Below, one piece after another: positions 27,380 to 36,443 of a stretch of 64,000 nucleotides of DNA. The notes beneath the pieces were generated by a model that was given only the letters and a program-made list of their open reading frames with translations, had not been told where the DNA came from and searched no databases. Source of the stretch: Actinobacteria bacterium HGW-Actinobacteria-1 (GTDB lineage: Bacteria > Actinomycetota > Coriobacteriia > Anaerosomatales > Anaerosomataceae); NCBI GenBank assembly GCA_002841355.1, contig PHFB01000012.1, positions 1 through 64,000 of the forward strand, read 5' to 3'. Made by a program: the position numbers and the translations under genes. Every line of letters starts with the position of its first letter. Within the stretch, counting starts at the first letter, position 1.

Positions 27380-29617
27380 ATGACGACCTTCCTCGACGAC
27401 CTCAATCCCGCGCAGCGCGACGCCGTTACCACGACCGAGGGACCACTCCTCGTGCTCGCCGGAGCGGGTTCGGGCAAGACGCGCGTACTCACCTACCGCA
27501 TCGCGCACATCATCGATGAGCGACGCATCTCGCCCGCGCACATCCTGGCGATCACCTTCACCAACAAGGCGGCTCAGGAGATGCGTGGCCGGCTCGAGAA
27601 CATCATCGGCCCGTCAGCGCGCTCGATGTGGGTGCTCACGTTCCACGCCTTCTGCGTGCGCGTCCTGCGTGCCGAGGGCCACCACCTGGGCTACACCAGC
27701 AACTTCACCATCTACGATGAGGACGACTCCCGGCGCACGCTTGCTGCCGTGATGGTGGAGCTCGACCTCGACCCGAAGCGATATCCGCCGAAGATGATCA
27801 GCGGGCGTATCTCGGCGGCGAAGAACGACCTCGTGCTGCCGGAGCGGTTCGCGGAGCTTGCGGTGATCCCGCCCGACAAGGCTGCCGCGAAGGTGTACCC
27901 GCTTTACCAGCAGCGCCTGCGCGACGCGAACGCGATGGACTTCGACGACCTGCTTGTAAACGCATGGCGCGTGCTGAGCGCGCACCCCGAGGTGCTCGGC
28001 TTCTATCAGGACCGGTTCCGCTACATCCACGTGGACGAGTACCAGGACACGAACCACGCGCAGTACGAGATCGTGAACATGCTCGCCGCCAAGAACCGCA
28101 ACCTCATGGTCGTCGGCGACGACGACCAGTCGATCTACTCGTGGCGTGGCGCCGACATCCGCAACATCCTCGAGTTCGAGCAGGACTATCCCGAGGCGAC
28201 CGTCATCAAGCTCGAGGAGAACTACCGCTCCACCAAGACGATCCTGGCCGCCGCCAACGCGGTCGTGGCGAACAACAGCGGCCGCAAGCCCAAGACGCTC
28301 TTCACCGCGAACGCCGGCGGCGAGGCGATCACGCGCTACTTCGCTTCCGACGAGCGCGATGAGGCGCGTTTTGCCGCCGAGGAAGTGGAGCGGCTGCTTC
28401 GCTCGGAGCATCGCTCGTACTCGGATTTCGCGATCTTCTACCGCACCAACGCGCAATCGCGCGTCGTTGAGGACATCTTCCTGCGTACCGGCGTGCCGTA
28501 CCGTCTCGTTGGCGGGACGCGATTCTTCGAGCGCGCCGAGATCCGCGACGCGATGGCGTGGCTGCGCGCGACCGTGAACCCTGCCGACGTCCAGTCGCTG
28601 CGCCGCGTGATGGAGAAGCGGCCGGGCATCGGCAAGACCACGATCGAGACGTTGACTGCGCACGCCTACGAGGAAGCGATCACGCTTTCCGAGGCGATCG
28701 CACGTGCCGAAGCCGAGGAGTGGCTCGGCGCTGCGGCGCGCAAGAAAGTCGCGGACCTCGCGGCGGCGCTCGAGGCCGCTCGTACGCTTGAAGCGCCCAC
28801 GTTGCGCGAGCGCGTGGAAGGCATCATCGGCCGTTCCGGTTTGCTGTCGCTGCTTGCGGCTGAGGGCACCGATGAGGCGCGTGGCCGAGGCGAGAACATG
28901 CACGAGTTCTTCGGCGTGGTGGGCGAGTACGACCAGACGCACGAGGATCCCGCAGAGCGGACGCTCGAGGCGTTCCTGGAGTGGATCGCGCTGCGCACGG
29001 ACCTCGACCAGATCGATGAGGACGACCGCGCCGTCACGCTCATGACGCTTCACACCGCCAAGGGTCTCGAGTTCCCGGTCGTCTTCCTGGTGGGTATGGA
29101 GGACGGCATCTTCCCGCACGCGAACAGCATGTACGAGCCGCAGAAGCTGGAGGAGGAGCGGCGGCTGTGCTACGTGGGCATCACCCGCGCACGCGAGCGC
29201 CTCTACATCACGCACGCCAACTCGCGCCAGCTCTACGGCGAGACGCAGTGCAATGCCCCCAGCACATTCATCTCCGAGATCCCCGACGAGCATCTGCGCA
29301 CCGAGGGCGTCGGTTCCTCCGGCTTCGGGACCTCCGCGCCCGGCCGTGGCCGAGGCGACCGCGGCGGCTCGATGCGCTGGGGTGCCGACCGCGTGCCTGC
29401 GGCCGAGGGTCGCGTGTTCGGCTCGGGCGCGCCGGCCGCCAAGAAGCCGCAGCAGGAGCGCCTGGAGCTTTCGCCCGGCGACGTCGTGGAGCACAAGACA
29501 TTCGGTCGCGGTATCGTGCGCGAGATCTCGGGCGAAAAGGTAACGATCGCATTCAAGGGACTTGGGACGAAAAGCCTGCTGATGGGGTACGCTCCGATAC
29601 GAAAAGTCGAAGGCTGA
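27380..29617 (+). CDS. pcrA: UvrD/PcrA-type superfamily 1 DNA helicase
   Basis: A 745-residue 3'-5' helicase. Helicase motifs in order are AGAGSGKT (I), TFTNKAAQEMRGR (Ia), DEYQDTN (II), GDDDQSIYSWRGA (III), NYRSTKTIL (IV), VTLMTLHTAKGLEFPVVF (V) and YVGITRARERL (VI). The C-terminal region, after a glycine/arginine-rich linker, ends in HKTFGRGIVREISGEKVTIAF, the Tudor-like module of PcrA that contacts RNA polymerase. It works in nucleotide-excision repair and in removing proteins from DNA. The ATG at 27380 has only a weak ribosome site. Confidence 0.96.
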   Translation: MTTFLDDLNPAQRDAVTTTEGPLLVLAGAGSGKTRVLTYRIAHIIDERRISPAHILAITFTNKAAQEMRGRLENIIGPSARSMWVLTFHAFCVRVLRAEGHHLGYTSNFTIYDEDDSRRTLAAVMVELDLDPKRYPPKMISGRISAAKNDLVLPERFAELAVIPPDKAAAKVYPLYQQRLRDANAMDFDDLLVNAWRVLSAHPEVLGFYQDRFRYIHVDEYQDTNHAQYEIVNMLAAKNRNLMVVGDDDQSIYSWRGADIRNILEFEQDYPEATVIKLEENYRSTKTILAAANAVVANNSGRKPKTLFTANAGGEAITRYFASDERDEARFAAEEVERLLRSEHRSYSDFAIFYRTNAQSRVVEDIFLRTGVPYRLVGGTRFFERAEIRDAMAWLRATVNPADVQSLRRVMEKRPGIGKTTIETLTAHAYEEAITLSEAIARAEAEEWLGAAARKKVADLAAALEAARTLEAPTLRERVEGIIGRSGLLSLLAAEGTDEARGRGENMHEFFGVVGEYDQTHEDPAERTLEAFLEWIALRTDLDQIDEDDRAVTLMTLHTAKGLEFPVVFLVGMEDGIFPHANSMYEPQKLEEERRLCYVGITRARERLYITHANSRQLYGETQCNAPSTFISEIPDEHLRTEGVGSSGFGTSAPGRGRGDRGGSMRWGADRVPAAEGRVFGSGAPAAKKPQQERLELSPGDVVEHKTFGRGIVREISGEKVTIAFKGLGTKSLLMGYAPIRKVEG

Positions 29618-29644
29618 CGTTCCGACACTCCAGAGGGGAGAGGG

Positions 29645-31270
29645 ATGGGACCCGTCCTCGTCTTCGGGCACAAGAACCCGGACAACGACTCGATCTGCTC
29701 GGCCGTTGCATACGCACACCTCAAGAACCTCACCGAGCCCGGCGACGTGTTCCTTCCGGCGCGCCTCGGGCCTGTTCCCGCCGAGACCCGCTGGGTCTTC
29801 GAGCGCTTCGGCGTAGACCTTCCCGAAGAGGTGTCGCACGTCTTCACGCGCGTTCGCGACGTCATGACCGAGGGCGCCGTCTCCATCGGACCCGACGCCA
29901 CGATGCTTGACGCTGGCAGGCTCATGCGCGAGCACGCGGTGCGCGCACTGCCGGTCGTCGAAGACGGCGGCGTTCGCGGCCTCATCAACGTGACGACGCT
30001 CGCCGAGCTCTACATCGAAGAGACCGACGTCCGCGGCTTCGAGGCGCATCCGGTCACGGTGGCGCATCTCGTCTCGGCATTGAGCGCTACGGTGCTTGTG
30101 GGCGATCCAGGTCAGGTCCTTTCGGGCGGCGTGCTCATCGGCGCGATGGAGCCCGAATCGATGCGCGCCTACATCAAACCCGGCGACACGCTCATCCTCG
30201 GCGACAGGCGTCGCACGCAGCCGCTCGCCCTGGAGGCCGGCGTCGCCTGCCTCGTTGTAACGGGCGGCTCCACGCCCGACCAAGAAGTCCTCACCCTCGC
30301 TGCCGAGCGGGGCGCAGCGGTCATCTCAACGCGTCACGACACGTATGCCGCGGCCCGGTTGGTGAACCTTTCGCACCCTGTGGGCGGATTGATGGATTCG
30401 GGCATGCTCATCACGGGCCCGGACATGCTGCTCTCGGAACTTGCCGAGGACCTCGTGGAGTCGTCGCACCGTGAAGCGGTCGTTGTGGGCGCCGACGGCT
30501 CGCTGGCGGGCATGGTTACCCGCACGAACCTTGCTCGCAACCTCAGACGGCGCGTGATCCTCGTCGACCACAACGAGCTCGCGCAGTCCGCGCCTGGCGT
30601 TGCCGAGGCCTCCGTGCTCGAGATCATCGACCATCACCGTGTCGGCGACGTGCAGACAGCCGCGCCGATCATGTTCCTCAACATGCCGGTCGGTTCCACC
30701 GCGACGATCGTGGCCGAGCGGTACCGCGAGCTTGGCGTGGAGCCGCCGGCGGCGATGGCCGCGCTGCTGCTCTCGGCACTACTGACCGACACCGTGCTGC
30801 TCAAGTCGCCGACCGCGACGGCCACCGACCGCGAGGTCGCGGCCCGGCTGGCGGTGCGCGTCGGCGTGGATGCGGTCGAATTCGGGATGGAGATGTTCCG
30901 CGCCCGCTCGCACGGCCGGGTCTTCTCGGCCGAGGAGGCGGTCCGCACCGACCTCAAGGAGTACCGCTCCGGTGACGCCGTCATCGCGATCGGGCAGCTC
31001 GAGACCGTGGACGTAACCGAGGTGCTGGAGCACCGCGACGAGATCATCTCGGTCATGCAGACGCTGCGCGAGGCGCGTGGCTACGACCTGGCGATGCTGA
31101 TGGTCACGGACGTCGTTCGCGAGGGCAGCGAGATCCTTGCCGTGGGACGCACACGGCTTGCCGAGCGAGCGCTTGGGATAGACCTCTCGTCAGGTTCCGC
31201 GTGGATGGACGGAGTTCTCTCTCGCAAGAAGCAGGTCGCGGCGGGTATGCTTGATGCCGCCGGCGGATAA
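29645..31270 (+). CDS. ppaC: Manganese-dependent inorganic pyrophosphatase with CBS-DRTGG regulatory insert
   Basis: A 541-residue family II pyrophosphatase. The DHH part is split: GHKNPDNDSICSA at the N-terminus and IIDHHRVGDVQT near residue 325 provide the metal sites, followed by a DHHA2 domain. Between them (about 70-310) lie two CBS motifs around a DRTGG-like domain, as in clostridial CBS-PPases where AMP/ADP inhibit and ATP or diadenosine polyphosphates activate. Roughly 230 residues longer than plain PpaC. GAGGGGAGAGGG precedes the ATG. It is followed 10 nt later by a PAP2 phosphatase gene. Confidence 0.93.
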   Translation: MGPVLVFGHKNPDNDSICSAVAYAHLKNLTEPGDVFLPARLGPVPAETRWVFERFGVDLPEEVSHVFTRVRDVMTEGAVSIGPDATMLDAGRLMREHAVRALPVVEDGGVRGLINVTTLAELYIEETDVRGFEAHPVTVAHLVSALSATVLVGDPGQVLSGGVLIGAMEPESMRAYIKPGDTLILGDRRRTQPLALEAGVACLVVTGGSTPDQEVLTLAAERGAAVISTRHDTYAAARLVNLSHPVGGLMDSGMLITGPDMLLSELAEDLVESSHREAVVVGADGSLAGMVTRTNLARNLRRRVILVDHNELAQSAPGVAEASVLEIIDHHRVGDVQTAAPIMFLNMPVGSTATIVAERYRELGVEPPAAMAALLLSALLTDTVLLKSPTATATDREVAARLAVRVGVDAVEFGMEMFRARSHGRVFSAEEAVRTDLKEYRSGDAVIAIGQLETVDVTEVLEHRDEIISVMQTLREARGYDLAMLMVTDVVREGSEILAVGRTRLAERALGIDLSSGSAWMDGVLSRKKQVAAGMLDAAGG

Positions 31271-31280
31271 GGAGCGAACG

Positions 31281-31964
31281 ATGGCGTGGGGAACAGGCGC
31301 TTCGTGGCGTCGCGACACGCGTCCCGGTGTGCTCGTGATCATGTTCGGACTCGCGGTCGTCGGCTTCGGGGCGCTGTGGGCGATGATCTTGCTGCTGCCG
31401 TCGCTTATCTCGCTCGACCACACGCTCTCGTCCGCAATCCGTTCGCTCGCTCAGCCGACGCTCGACTCCATCGCTGTCGCGTTCACGACGTTCGGAGGCT
31501 TCGCGATCATGGCGAGTCTCACGGTAGGCGTGTGTGCCTGGTTGCTGTGGCGCGGGCTGCGTCCCGAGGCCGCGCTCTTCGCGGGGACGATGACGCTCGG
31601 TCCGGCGCTCGGCGAGCTCGTGAAGGCGCTTGCTGGTCGCGAACGTCCGCCCATCGAATTCGCGCGTATCGTGCCGCCGACGAACCTGAGCTTCCCCTCC
31701 GGCCACGCGCTGGCGGCGTTCCTGTTCTTCGGGACGCTGGTGTTCCTGCTCTTCACCGTCGATGAGACGCTCTCGCTGCGCAAGAAGGCCTTTGTTTCGG
31801 CCGTCTGTGTGCTCATCGCGGTCGCCATCTCGATGTCCCGGGTATACCTGGGCGTCCACTACCTGGCCGACGTGGTCGGCGGGTGGCTGCTTGGTGGCGC
31901 GGTCATGACGTTCACGGTGGGTCTGTACGTGAGCGTGACGAGCGGTCGGACGTCCGGGCGCTAG
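31281..31964 (+). CDS. PAP2 family membrane phosphatase
   Basis: A 227-residue membrane protein with about six helices. The PAP2 triad is complete: KALAGRERP (motif 1), FPSGHALA (motif 2) and SRVYLGVHYLADVVGG (motif 3). Members dephosphorylate undecaprenyl pyrophosphate, phosphatidate or phosphatidylglycerophosphate on the outer face of the membrane. The ATG at 31281 has AAGGAGC upstream; an earlier ATG at 31251 lies inside the pyrophosphatase gene. It overlaps the end of the convergent phoR-like gene by 4 nt. Confidence 0.9.
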   Translation: MAWGTGASWRRDTRPGVLVIMFGLAVVGFGALWAMILLLPSLISLDHTLSSAIRSLAQPTLDSIAVAFTTFGGFAIMASLTVGVCAWLLWRGLRPEAALFAGTMTLGPALGELVKALAGRERPPIEFARIVPPTNLSFPSGHALAAFLFFGTLVFLLFTVDETLSLRKKAFVSAVCVLIAVAISMSRVYLGVHYLADVVGGWLLGGAVMTFTVGLYVSVTSGRTSGR

Positions 31965-33721
31965 GTCGCGCGCGGGAGCGTGACGGTGACCGTCGTGCCG
32001 GAACCTGATGGCGATGTGATCTCCACGGTGCCGTCCGCGCGTTCCACCACATGTCGCACGAGTGCAAGCCCCAAGCCGGTGCCGCCGCTGTCGCGCGTGC
32101 GAGAGCGGTCGACGCGGTAGAAGCGCTCGAAGACCCGCGGGAGATCCTCGGCGGGTATGCCGATGCCGGTGTCGCTCACCGAGAACGTCACGGTCGTGTC
32201 GTCCGCAGCAAGCGACACGCTCACGGAGCCGGTCTCGGTGTATGCGATTGCGTTGGCGAGCAGGTTGTCGAGCGCCACGGCCAAGTCGGTGGCATCGGCC
32301 CTGGCGTACACATCAACGCCCTCCACTGCCGAGAAGTCGGCCGTGAGTTCGAGGTTCTTCGCGCTTGCCGCCCGGCGATGCGCGGCAAGTGAGAGGTCGA
32401 TGGCGTGCCGCAGGTCGGTGACGCTTGAGGGGTCGGGAGCGCGCTCGAGGCGCGAGAGGTCGAGCAAGTCGAGCACCAGCTGGCGCAGGCGTGCGGCCTC
32501 AGCTTCGATCTGCCCGAGGAATGCGAGGGCCTGGTCGGTGTCGCCGTCAGAGGCCGCATTTGCGGCGCCTTCCGAGAGCAGCAGGATCGCGGAGGTCGGC
32601 GTCTTGAGCTCGTGCGAGGCGTTCGCGACGAAGTCACGTCGCACGCTCTCGAGCCGCATGCGGTCGGTGATGTCAGCGACGACGATGAGGTGCTGCGCGG
32701 CATCATCGGCGGGGGCAAGCGGCACGACGGTCACACGCATGTACCGCTGCAAGGGGTCGGGGCCAGCCTCCCTCACGGTCACGACGCCCGTAGCGAGCGC
32801 GTCGGTGATTGCGGAGGTGAGCGAGGCGGGGAGGCCTGTCTCGGTGATGTCGCGACCGCGCATCTCGGCTACCGGCGAGCGGAACATCGTTGTGGCCGCG
32901 CGGTTCACGAGTCGCACCTGACGACCGTCGAGCAGGAAGACGGCGTCGGAGAGCCCGTCGATGACTGCGCGAAGATTGTGTTGCTCCGCTTCCAGGTCGC
33001 CGATGCGCGCGCGCATCTGGGTCCGCAGTTCTGTAAGCGCCGCCGAGAGCGGTTCGAGCGCGCCGGTCTCGGCGGGTACGCCCGAGCTGAGGTCGCCAGC
33101 GGCCATCGCGCATGCGGCGTCGGCGAGGCGCTCGACCGGTCGCGCGGTGCTGGTGGCCGTTCGTGCGCCGAGGATCAGTGCGAGCAATACCGACAGGGCG
33201 AGCAGGATGAGCCCCGTTCGCCTCGCACCGGCCGAGATCTCACCGATCCTCGCAAGGGATTCGGAGACTCTGAGTGCCGCACGCTGTCCCTCGTACGTCG
33301 CCGGCACCGCGACGTACATCTGCTCGACGCCTTGCGTCGCCGAGCGACGAACATCGCGGCCCACGTCTCCTGTGAGCGCCGCGATGATCTCCGGACGATC
33401 GCCGTGATTCCCCATCGAGGAGGGGTCCTCCGCGCTGTCGGCAAGCACGGTCCCGTCGGCGGCCACAAGCGTCATGCGCAGATCGGTGCTGGCGACAAGC
33501 TCGCGGATGGTCTGCTCGGGCGCCTCGGACGTGCGGGCCACCACAAGCGCGCCGGCCTGCGCAACGCTCTGCAGGTGCGCTTGCTGCTGCTCGACGACCG
33601 CGGTAGTGAGCGGTCCGTACAGGCTCCACGCCCATGCGCCGGCGAGCACGCTCACGACAAGCACATAGCCCAGGATCAAACGGAGGCGATAGGAGTCCGC
33701 CCATGGAGTGCGTGGCGTCAT
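31961..33721 (-). CDS. phoR: PhoR-type sensor histidine kinase
   Basis: A 586-residue membrane kinase. Two membrane helices (about 11-33 and 165-187) enclose an extracytoplasmic region of about 130 residues; then a HAMP-like segment, a PAS domain (about 240-330), the HisKA helix with NASHELKTP (phosphorylated His) and a HATPase domain with DNLLANAIAY (N box), DTGIGIP and GTGLGLALV (G boxes). It overlaps the response regulator by 4 nt (ATGA). The position next to pstSCAB supports a phosphate role. Confidence 0.9.
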   Translation of the reverse strand: MTPRTPWADSYRLRLILGYVLVVSVLAGAWAWSLYGPLTTAVVEQQQAHLQSVAQAGALVVARTSEAPEQTIRELVASTDLRMTLVAADGTVLADSAEDPSSMGNHGDRPEIIAALTGDVGRDVRRSATQGVEQMYVAVPATYEGQRAALRVSESLARIGEISAGARRTGLILLALSVLLALILGARTATSTARPVERLADAACAMAAGDLSSGVPAETGALEPLSAALTELRTQMRARIGDLEAEQHNLRAVIDGLSDAVFLLDGRQVRLVNRAATTMFRSPVAEMRGRDITETGLPASLTSAITDALATGVVTVREAGPDPLQRYMRVTVVPLAPADDAAQHLIVVADITDRMRLESVRRDFVANASHELKTPTSAILLLSEGAANAASDGDTDQALAFLGQIEAEAARLRQLVLDLLDLSRLERAPDPSSVTDLRHAIDLSLAAHRRAASAKNLELTADFSAVEGVDVYARADATDLAVALDNLLANAIAYTETGSVSVSLAADDTTVTFSVSDTGIGIPAEDLPRVFERFYRVDRSRTRDSGGTGLGLALVRHVVERADGTVEITSPSGSGTTVTVTLPRAT

Positions 33722-34419
33722 GGGCGTGCCTTCGGCGTCGGCTCGAAGCGATATCCCACGCCGTGCACGGTATGGATGTACTCGAATGCCGAGGGTTCCT
33801 CCACCGCCTGGCGCAGGCGGCGGATGTGGACGTCGATCGTGCGCGAGGAGGGGAGGAAGTCATACCCCCACACTTCGCTCGCGAGCCGCTGGCGCGACAT
33901 AAGGAGCCCGGGGTGGGACGCGAGGGCGACGAGGAGCTGGAACTCCTTGAGGCGCAGCCGCGCAGGCTCGCCCGCCACGCTCACGCGCACCTGAGCGGGC
34001 TCGATCACGAGGTCACCGGTCTCGATGACCTTCTCCTCGGCCAGGACCTTGCGCTCGCGGACCCGTCGAAGGTTCGCTCGAACGCGGGCGAGGAGTTCTT
34101 CCATCGAGAATGGTTTGGTGATGTAGTCGTCGGCGCCGGAGTCGAGACCGCGGACCTTGTCGCGTTCCTGGTCGAGCGCGGTGACCATGATGATGGCCAC
34201 GTCTTTGTCTCTGCGGCGCAGTTGCTCGGCGAAGGCGTAGCCGTCGATGCCCGGCAGCATGAGGTCGAGCAGGATGAGGTCCGGAAGCTGCTCGATGGCG
34301 ATGGTGAGGCCTTCTACGCCGTCGGCGGCGGTGAGCGTCTCGAATCCGGCCCTGCGTAGGGCGTAATCGACCGTCTGACGGATGATGGGGTCGTCTTCCA
34401 CGACGAGGACTTTGGCCAC
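33718..34419 (-). CDS. phoP: PhoP/PhoB-type response regulator
   Basis: A 233-residue OmpR/PhoB family regulator. The receiver domain (about 1-120) has acidic EDD, phospho-acceptor Asp in LILLDLMLPG, and Lys in TKPFS. The C-terminal winged helix ends RTIDVHIRRLRQAVE and VHGVGYRF. The start is a GTG at 34419 after CCGGAGGAACC; the frame stays open to 34581 across the promoter region but without signals. It is divergent from pstS, with a Pho-box-like tandem repeat between them that it likely binds. Confidence 0.92.
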   Translation of the reverse strand: MAKVLVVEDDPIIRQTVDYALRRAGFETLTAADGVEGLTIAIEQLPDLILLDLMLPGIDGYAFAEQLRRRDKDVAIIMVTALDQERDKVRGLDSGADDYITKPFSMEELLARVRANLRRVRERKVLAEEKVIETGDLVIEPAQVRVSVAGEPARLRLKEFQLLVALASHPGLLMSRQRLASEVWGYDFLPSSRTIDVHIRRLRQAVEEPSAFEYIHTVHGVGYRFEPTPKARP

Positions 34420-34487
34420 GGTTCCTCCGGTCACCTGCGTTGCCGACGTGCACAGCATGACGTGGTGATGCCCGAATTCAAATGGAT

Positions 34488-34504
34488 TTAACAAGAGCTT
34501 TACA
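34488..34504. promoter_or_regulatory. Tandem PhoP/PhoB-box-like repeat
   Basis: TTAACA (34488-34493), 5 nt, TTTACA (34499-34504): an exact 11-bp period matching the TT(A/T)ACA-N5 repeats bound by Gram-positive PhoP. Another TTTACA is at 34519-34524, one turn out of phase. The site lies 69 nt from the phoP start and 119 nt from the pstS start, so it can act on either or both. Confidence 0.6.
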
Positions 34505-34622
34505 GAACTGCCTGTTGTTTTACACGCGTGCAACCACTGAGCGCGCCCTCCTCCGTACGATGATCGTGTCCGGCAACCCATGCCGGAACAACGTGTCTAC
34601 AACGAGGAGAGGGATCACCAAC

Positions 34623-35498
34623 GTGAAGAAGCTTGTTGCGTTCGGTCTGATTGCGGCTCTTGCACTGGGTGCGCTCGGCCTTTCGGGTTGCGGCAGGACA
34701 GCGGACAACGGCTCCGGTACCACCGGAACCGATGCAGGTGGAGAGCTCACCGGCGTCATCAACGTCGAAGGCTCCGACACGCTCGTGAATGTCGCGACCG
34801 CGTGGTCGCAGGCGTTCATGACGACGAACCCCGGCGTGATGATCTCGGTCAAAGGCGGCGGCTCGGGCACGGGTATCGCCTCGCTCATCAACAAGACGAT
34901 CGATTTCGCCGATGCCTCGCGTGAGATGAAGGCCGAAGAGATCGACCAGGCTAAGGCGAACGGCGTGAACCCGGTCGAGTACACGGTCGCCCGTGACGGT
35001 ATCGCGGTCGTCGTGAACCCTGCCAACGGCGTAGAGGACCTCACCGTGGAGCAGATCGGCAAGATCTACCGTGGCGAGATCACGAACTGGAAAGAGGTCG
35101 GCGGTGCCGACAAGGCGATCGTCATCCTCTCCCGCGACTCCTCCTCGGGTACGTACGAGTACTTCAAAGAGGCCGTGGTAGGCAAGGACAAGAACTACGC
35201 GTCCTCGGCCAAGCTCCTCCCTTCGAACCAGGCGATCGTCGATGAGACCGCCGCCAACGATGCCGCCATCGGCTACGTGGGCGTGGGCTACGTCGATGCC
35301 AAGGTGAAGGTGCTCAAGGTCGAAGGCGTGGCAGCATCCGTCGAGACGGTTCTCGACGACACCTACAAGATCAGCCGCGGCCTGTACATGTACAGCGACG
35401 GCGAGGCGACCGGTGTGATGAAGGCGTACCTCGACTGGATCCTCTCGGCAGAGGGTCAGAAGATCGTGCAGGACGAGGGCTTTGTCCCGGTCCAGTAG
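34623..35498 (+). CDS. pstS: Phosphate ABC transporter substrate-binding lipoprotein PstS
   Basis: A 291-residue binding protein. The N-terminus is a lipoprotein signal peptide with lipobox LSGC (Cys about 23), followed by a Gly/Thr/Ser linker. The phosphate-binding EGSDTLVNV, GGGSGTG and FADASREM loops are all present, and RDSSSGTYEYF later in the chain contacts phosphate. It captures phosphate outside the membrane for PstCAB. The start is a GTG at 34623 after GAGGAGAGGG. Frame upstream to 34482 covers the Pho box and is non-coding. It is first in pstSCAB. Confidence 0.94.
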   Translation: MKKLVAFGLIAALALGALGLSGCGRTADNGSGTTGTDAGGELTGVINVEGSDTLVNVATAWSQAFMTTNPGVMISVKGGGSGTGIASLINKTIDFADASREMKAEEIDQAKANGVNPVEYTVARDGIAVVVNPANGVEDLTVEQIGKIYRGEITNWKEVGGADKAIVILSRDSSSGTYEYFKEAVVGKDKNYASSAKLLPSNQAIVDETAANDAAIGYVGVGYVDAKVKVLKVEGVAASVETVLDDTYKISRGLYMYSDGEATGVMKAYLDWILSAEGQKIVQDEGFVPVQ

Positions 35499-35513
35499 GC
35501 GGGCCTGCATACG

Positions 35514-36443
35514 ATGACGGTGACTCCCACCGAGAAGGCGGGACGGCTTACGGGCCGCACGACGCGACGTCGTGCGGCCGAGGCCGTTATCCGGACCCTC
35601 ATATACACAGCAGGTCTGCTGTCGATCGTGATCCTGCTTGCGATCGCGGTTTTCCTGTTCGTTGAAGCGCGCAAGTCTATCGCCGAGGTGGGCCTCGGCA
35701 CGATGCTCTCGGGCACGCAGTGGTTCCCGACCGGCACGCCCAGGATCTTCGGATTCCTCCCGCTCATCATCGGCTCTCTCATGGTCACGGGCGTCGCGCT
35801 CGTGGTCTTCGTTCCGGTCGGCATCGGTGCCGCGGTGTTCATCTCGGAGTTCTCAGCGGGATGGTTCAAGGAGGTCATGAAGTCGGTCATCGAGTTCATG
35901 GCGGCCGTTCCCTCGGTGGTGTACGGCTTCCTGGGCGTCGCCGTGCTCATTCCCTGGGTGAAGGCCACGTTCGGACTGACGTCGGGCATGACCGCGCTCA
36001 CCGGCGGGCTTGTGCTTGGCGTGATGAGCCTTCCCACGGTGATCTCCATCTCCGAGGACGCGCTGCACGCGGTTCCCGACGCGCTGCGACAGGGCTCGCT
36101 CGCGCTTGGAAACACGCGCTGGCAGACCATCTACAAGGTGGTCGTGCCCTCCGCGAGCTCGGGTATCTTCGCCGGCGTCATGCTCGGCCTCGGGCGCGCG
36201 ATCGGCGAGACGATGGCCGTGCTCATGCTTACCGGCAACGCTGCGGTCATCCCGACGAACGTCTTCGAGTCGGTCCGCACGATGACCGGCACGATCGCTG
36301 CCGAGATGGGCGAGGTCGTCTTCGGTGGCCTCCACTACTCGGTGCTCTTCAGCGTCGGGCTCGTGCTCTTCGGCATCACCTTCACCATCAACCTGGCCGC
36401 GGACCTCGTGCTCGAGCGACAGCGGAAGCGGTGGCGCCGATGA
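35514..36443 (+). CDS. pstC: Phosphate ABC transporter permease PstC
   Basis: A 309-residue permease with six predicted membrane helices and the coupling-loop segment DALRQGSLALGNTRWQTIYKVVVPSA, followed by GLGRAIGETMAVLMLTGN, both typical of PstC. The first 25 residues are basic and cytoplasmic. It sits 15 nt after pstS and overlaps pstA by 4 nt (ATGA). It forms the phosphate channel with PstA. Confidence 0.94.
   Translation: MTVTPTEKAGRLTGRTTRRRAAEAVIRTLIYTAGLLSIVILLAIAVFLFVEARKSIAEVGLGTMLSGTQWFPTGTPRIFGFLPLIIGSLMVTGVALVVFVPVGIGAAVFISEFSAGWFKEVMKSVIEFMAAVPSVVYGFLGVAVLIPWVKATFGLTSGMTALTGGLVLGVMSLPTVISISEDALHAVPDALRQGSLALGNTRWQTIYKVVVPSASSGIFAGVMLGLGRAIGETMAVLMLTGNAAVIPTNVFESVRTMTGTIAAEMGEVVFGGLHYSVLFSVGLVLFGITFTINLAADLVLERQRKRWRR

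Noticed and set aside
27614-30283. 889-codon open frame on the minus strand over pcrA and the pyrophosphatase
   Set aside because: Antisense shadow, same reasoning; product composition is not protein-like.
34420-34581. N-terminal extension of the phoP frame
   Set aside because: Covers the Pho-box and promoter region; the GTG at 34419 has a clear ribosome site and the receiver domain begins right there.
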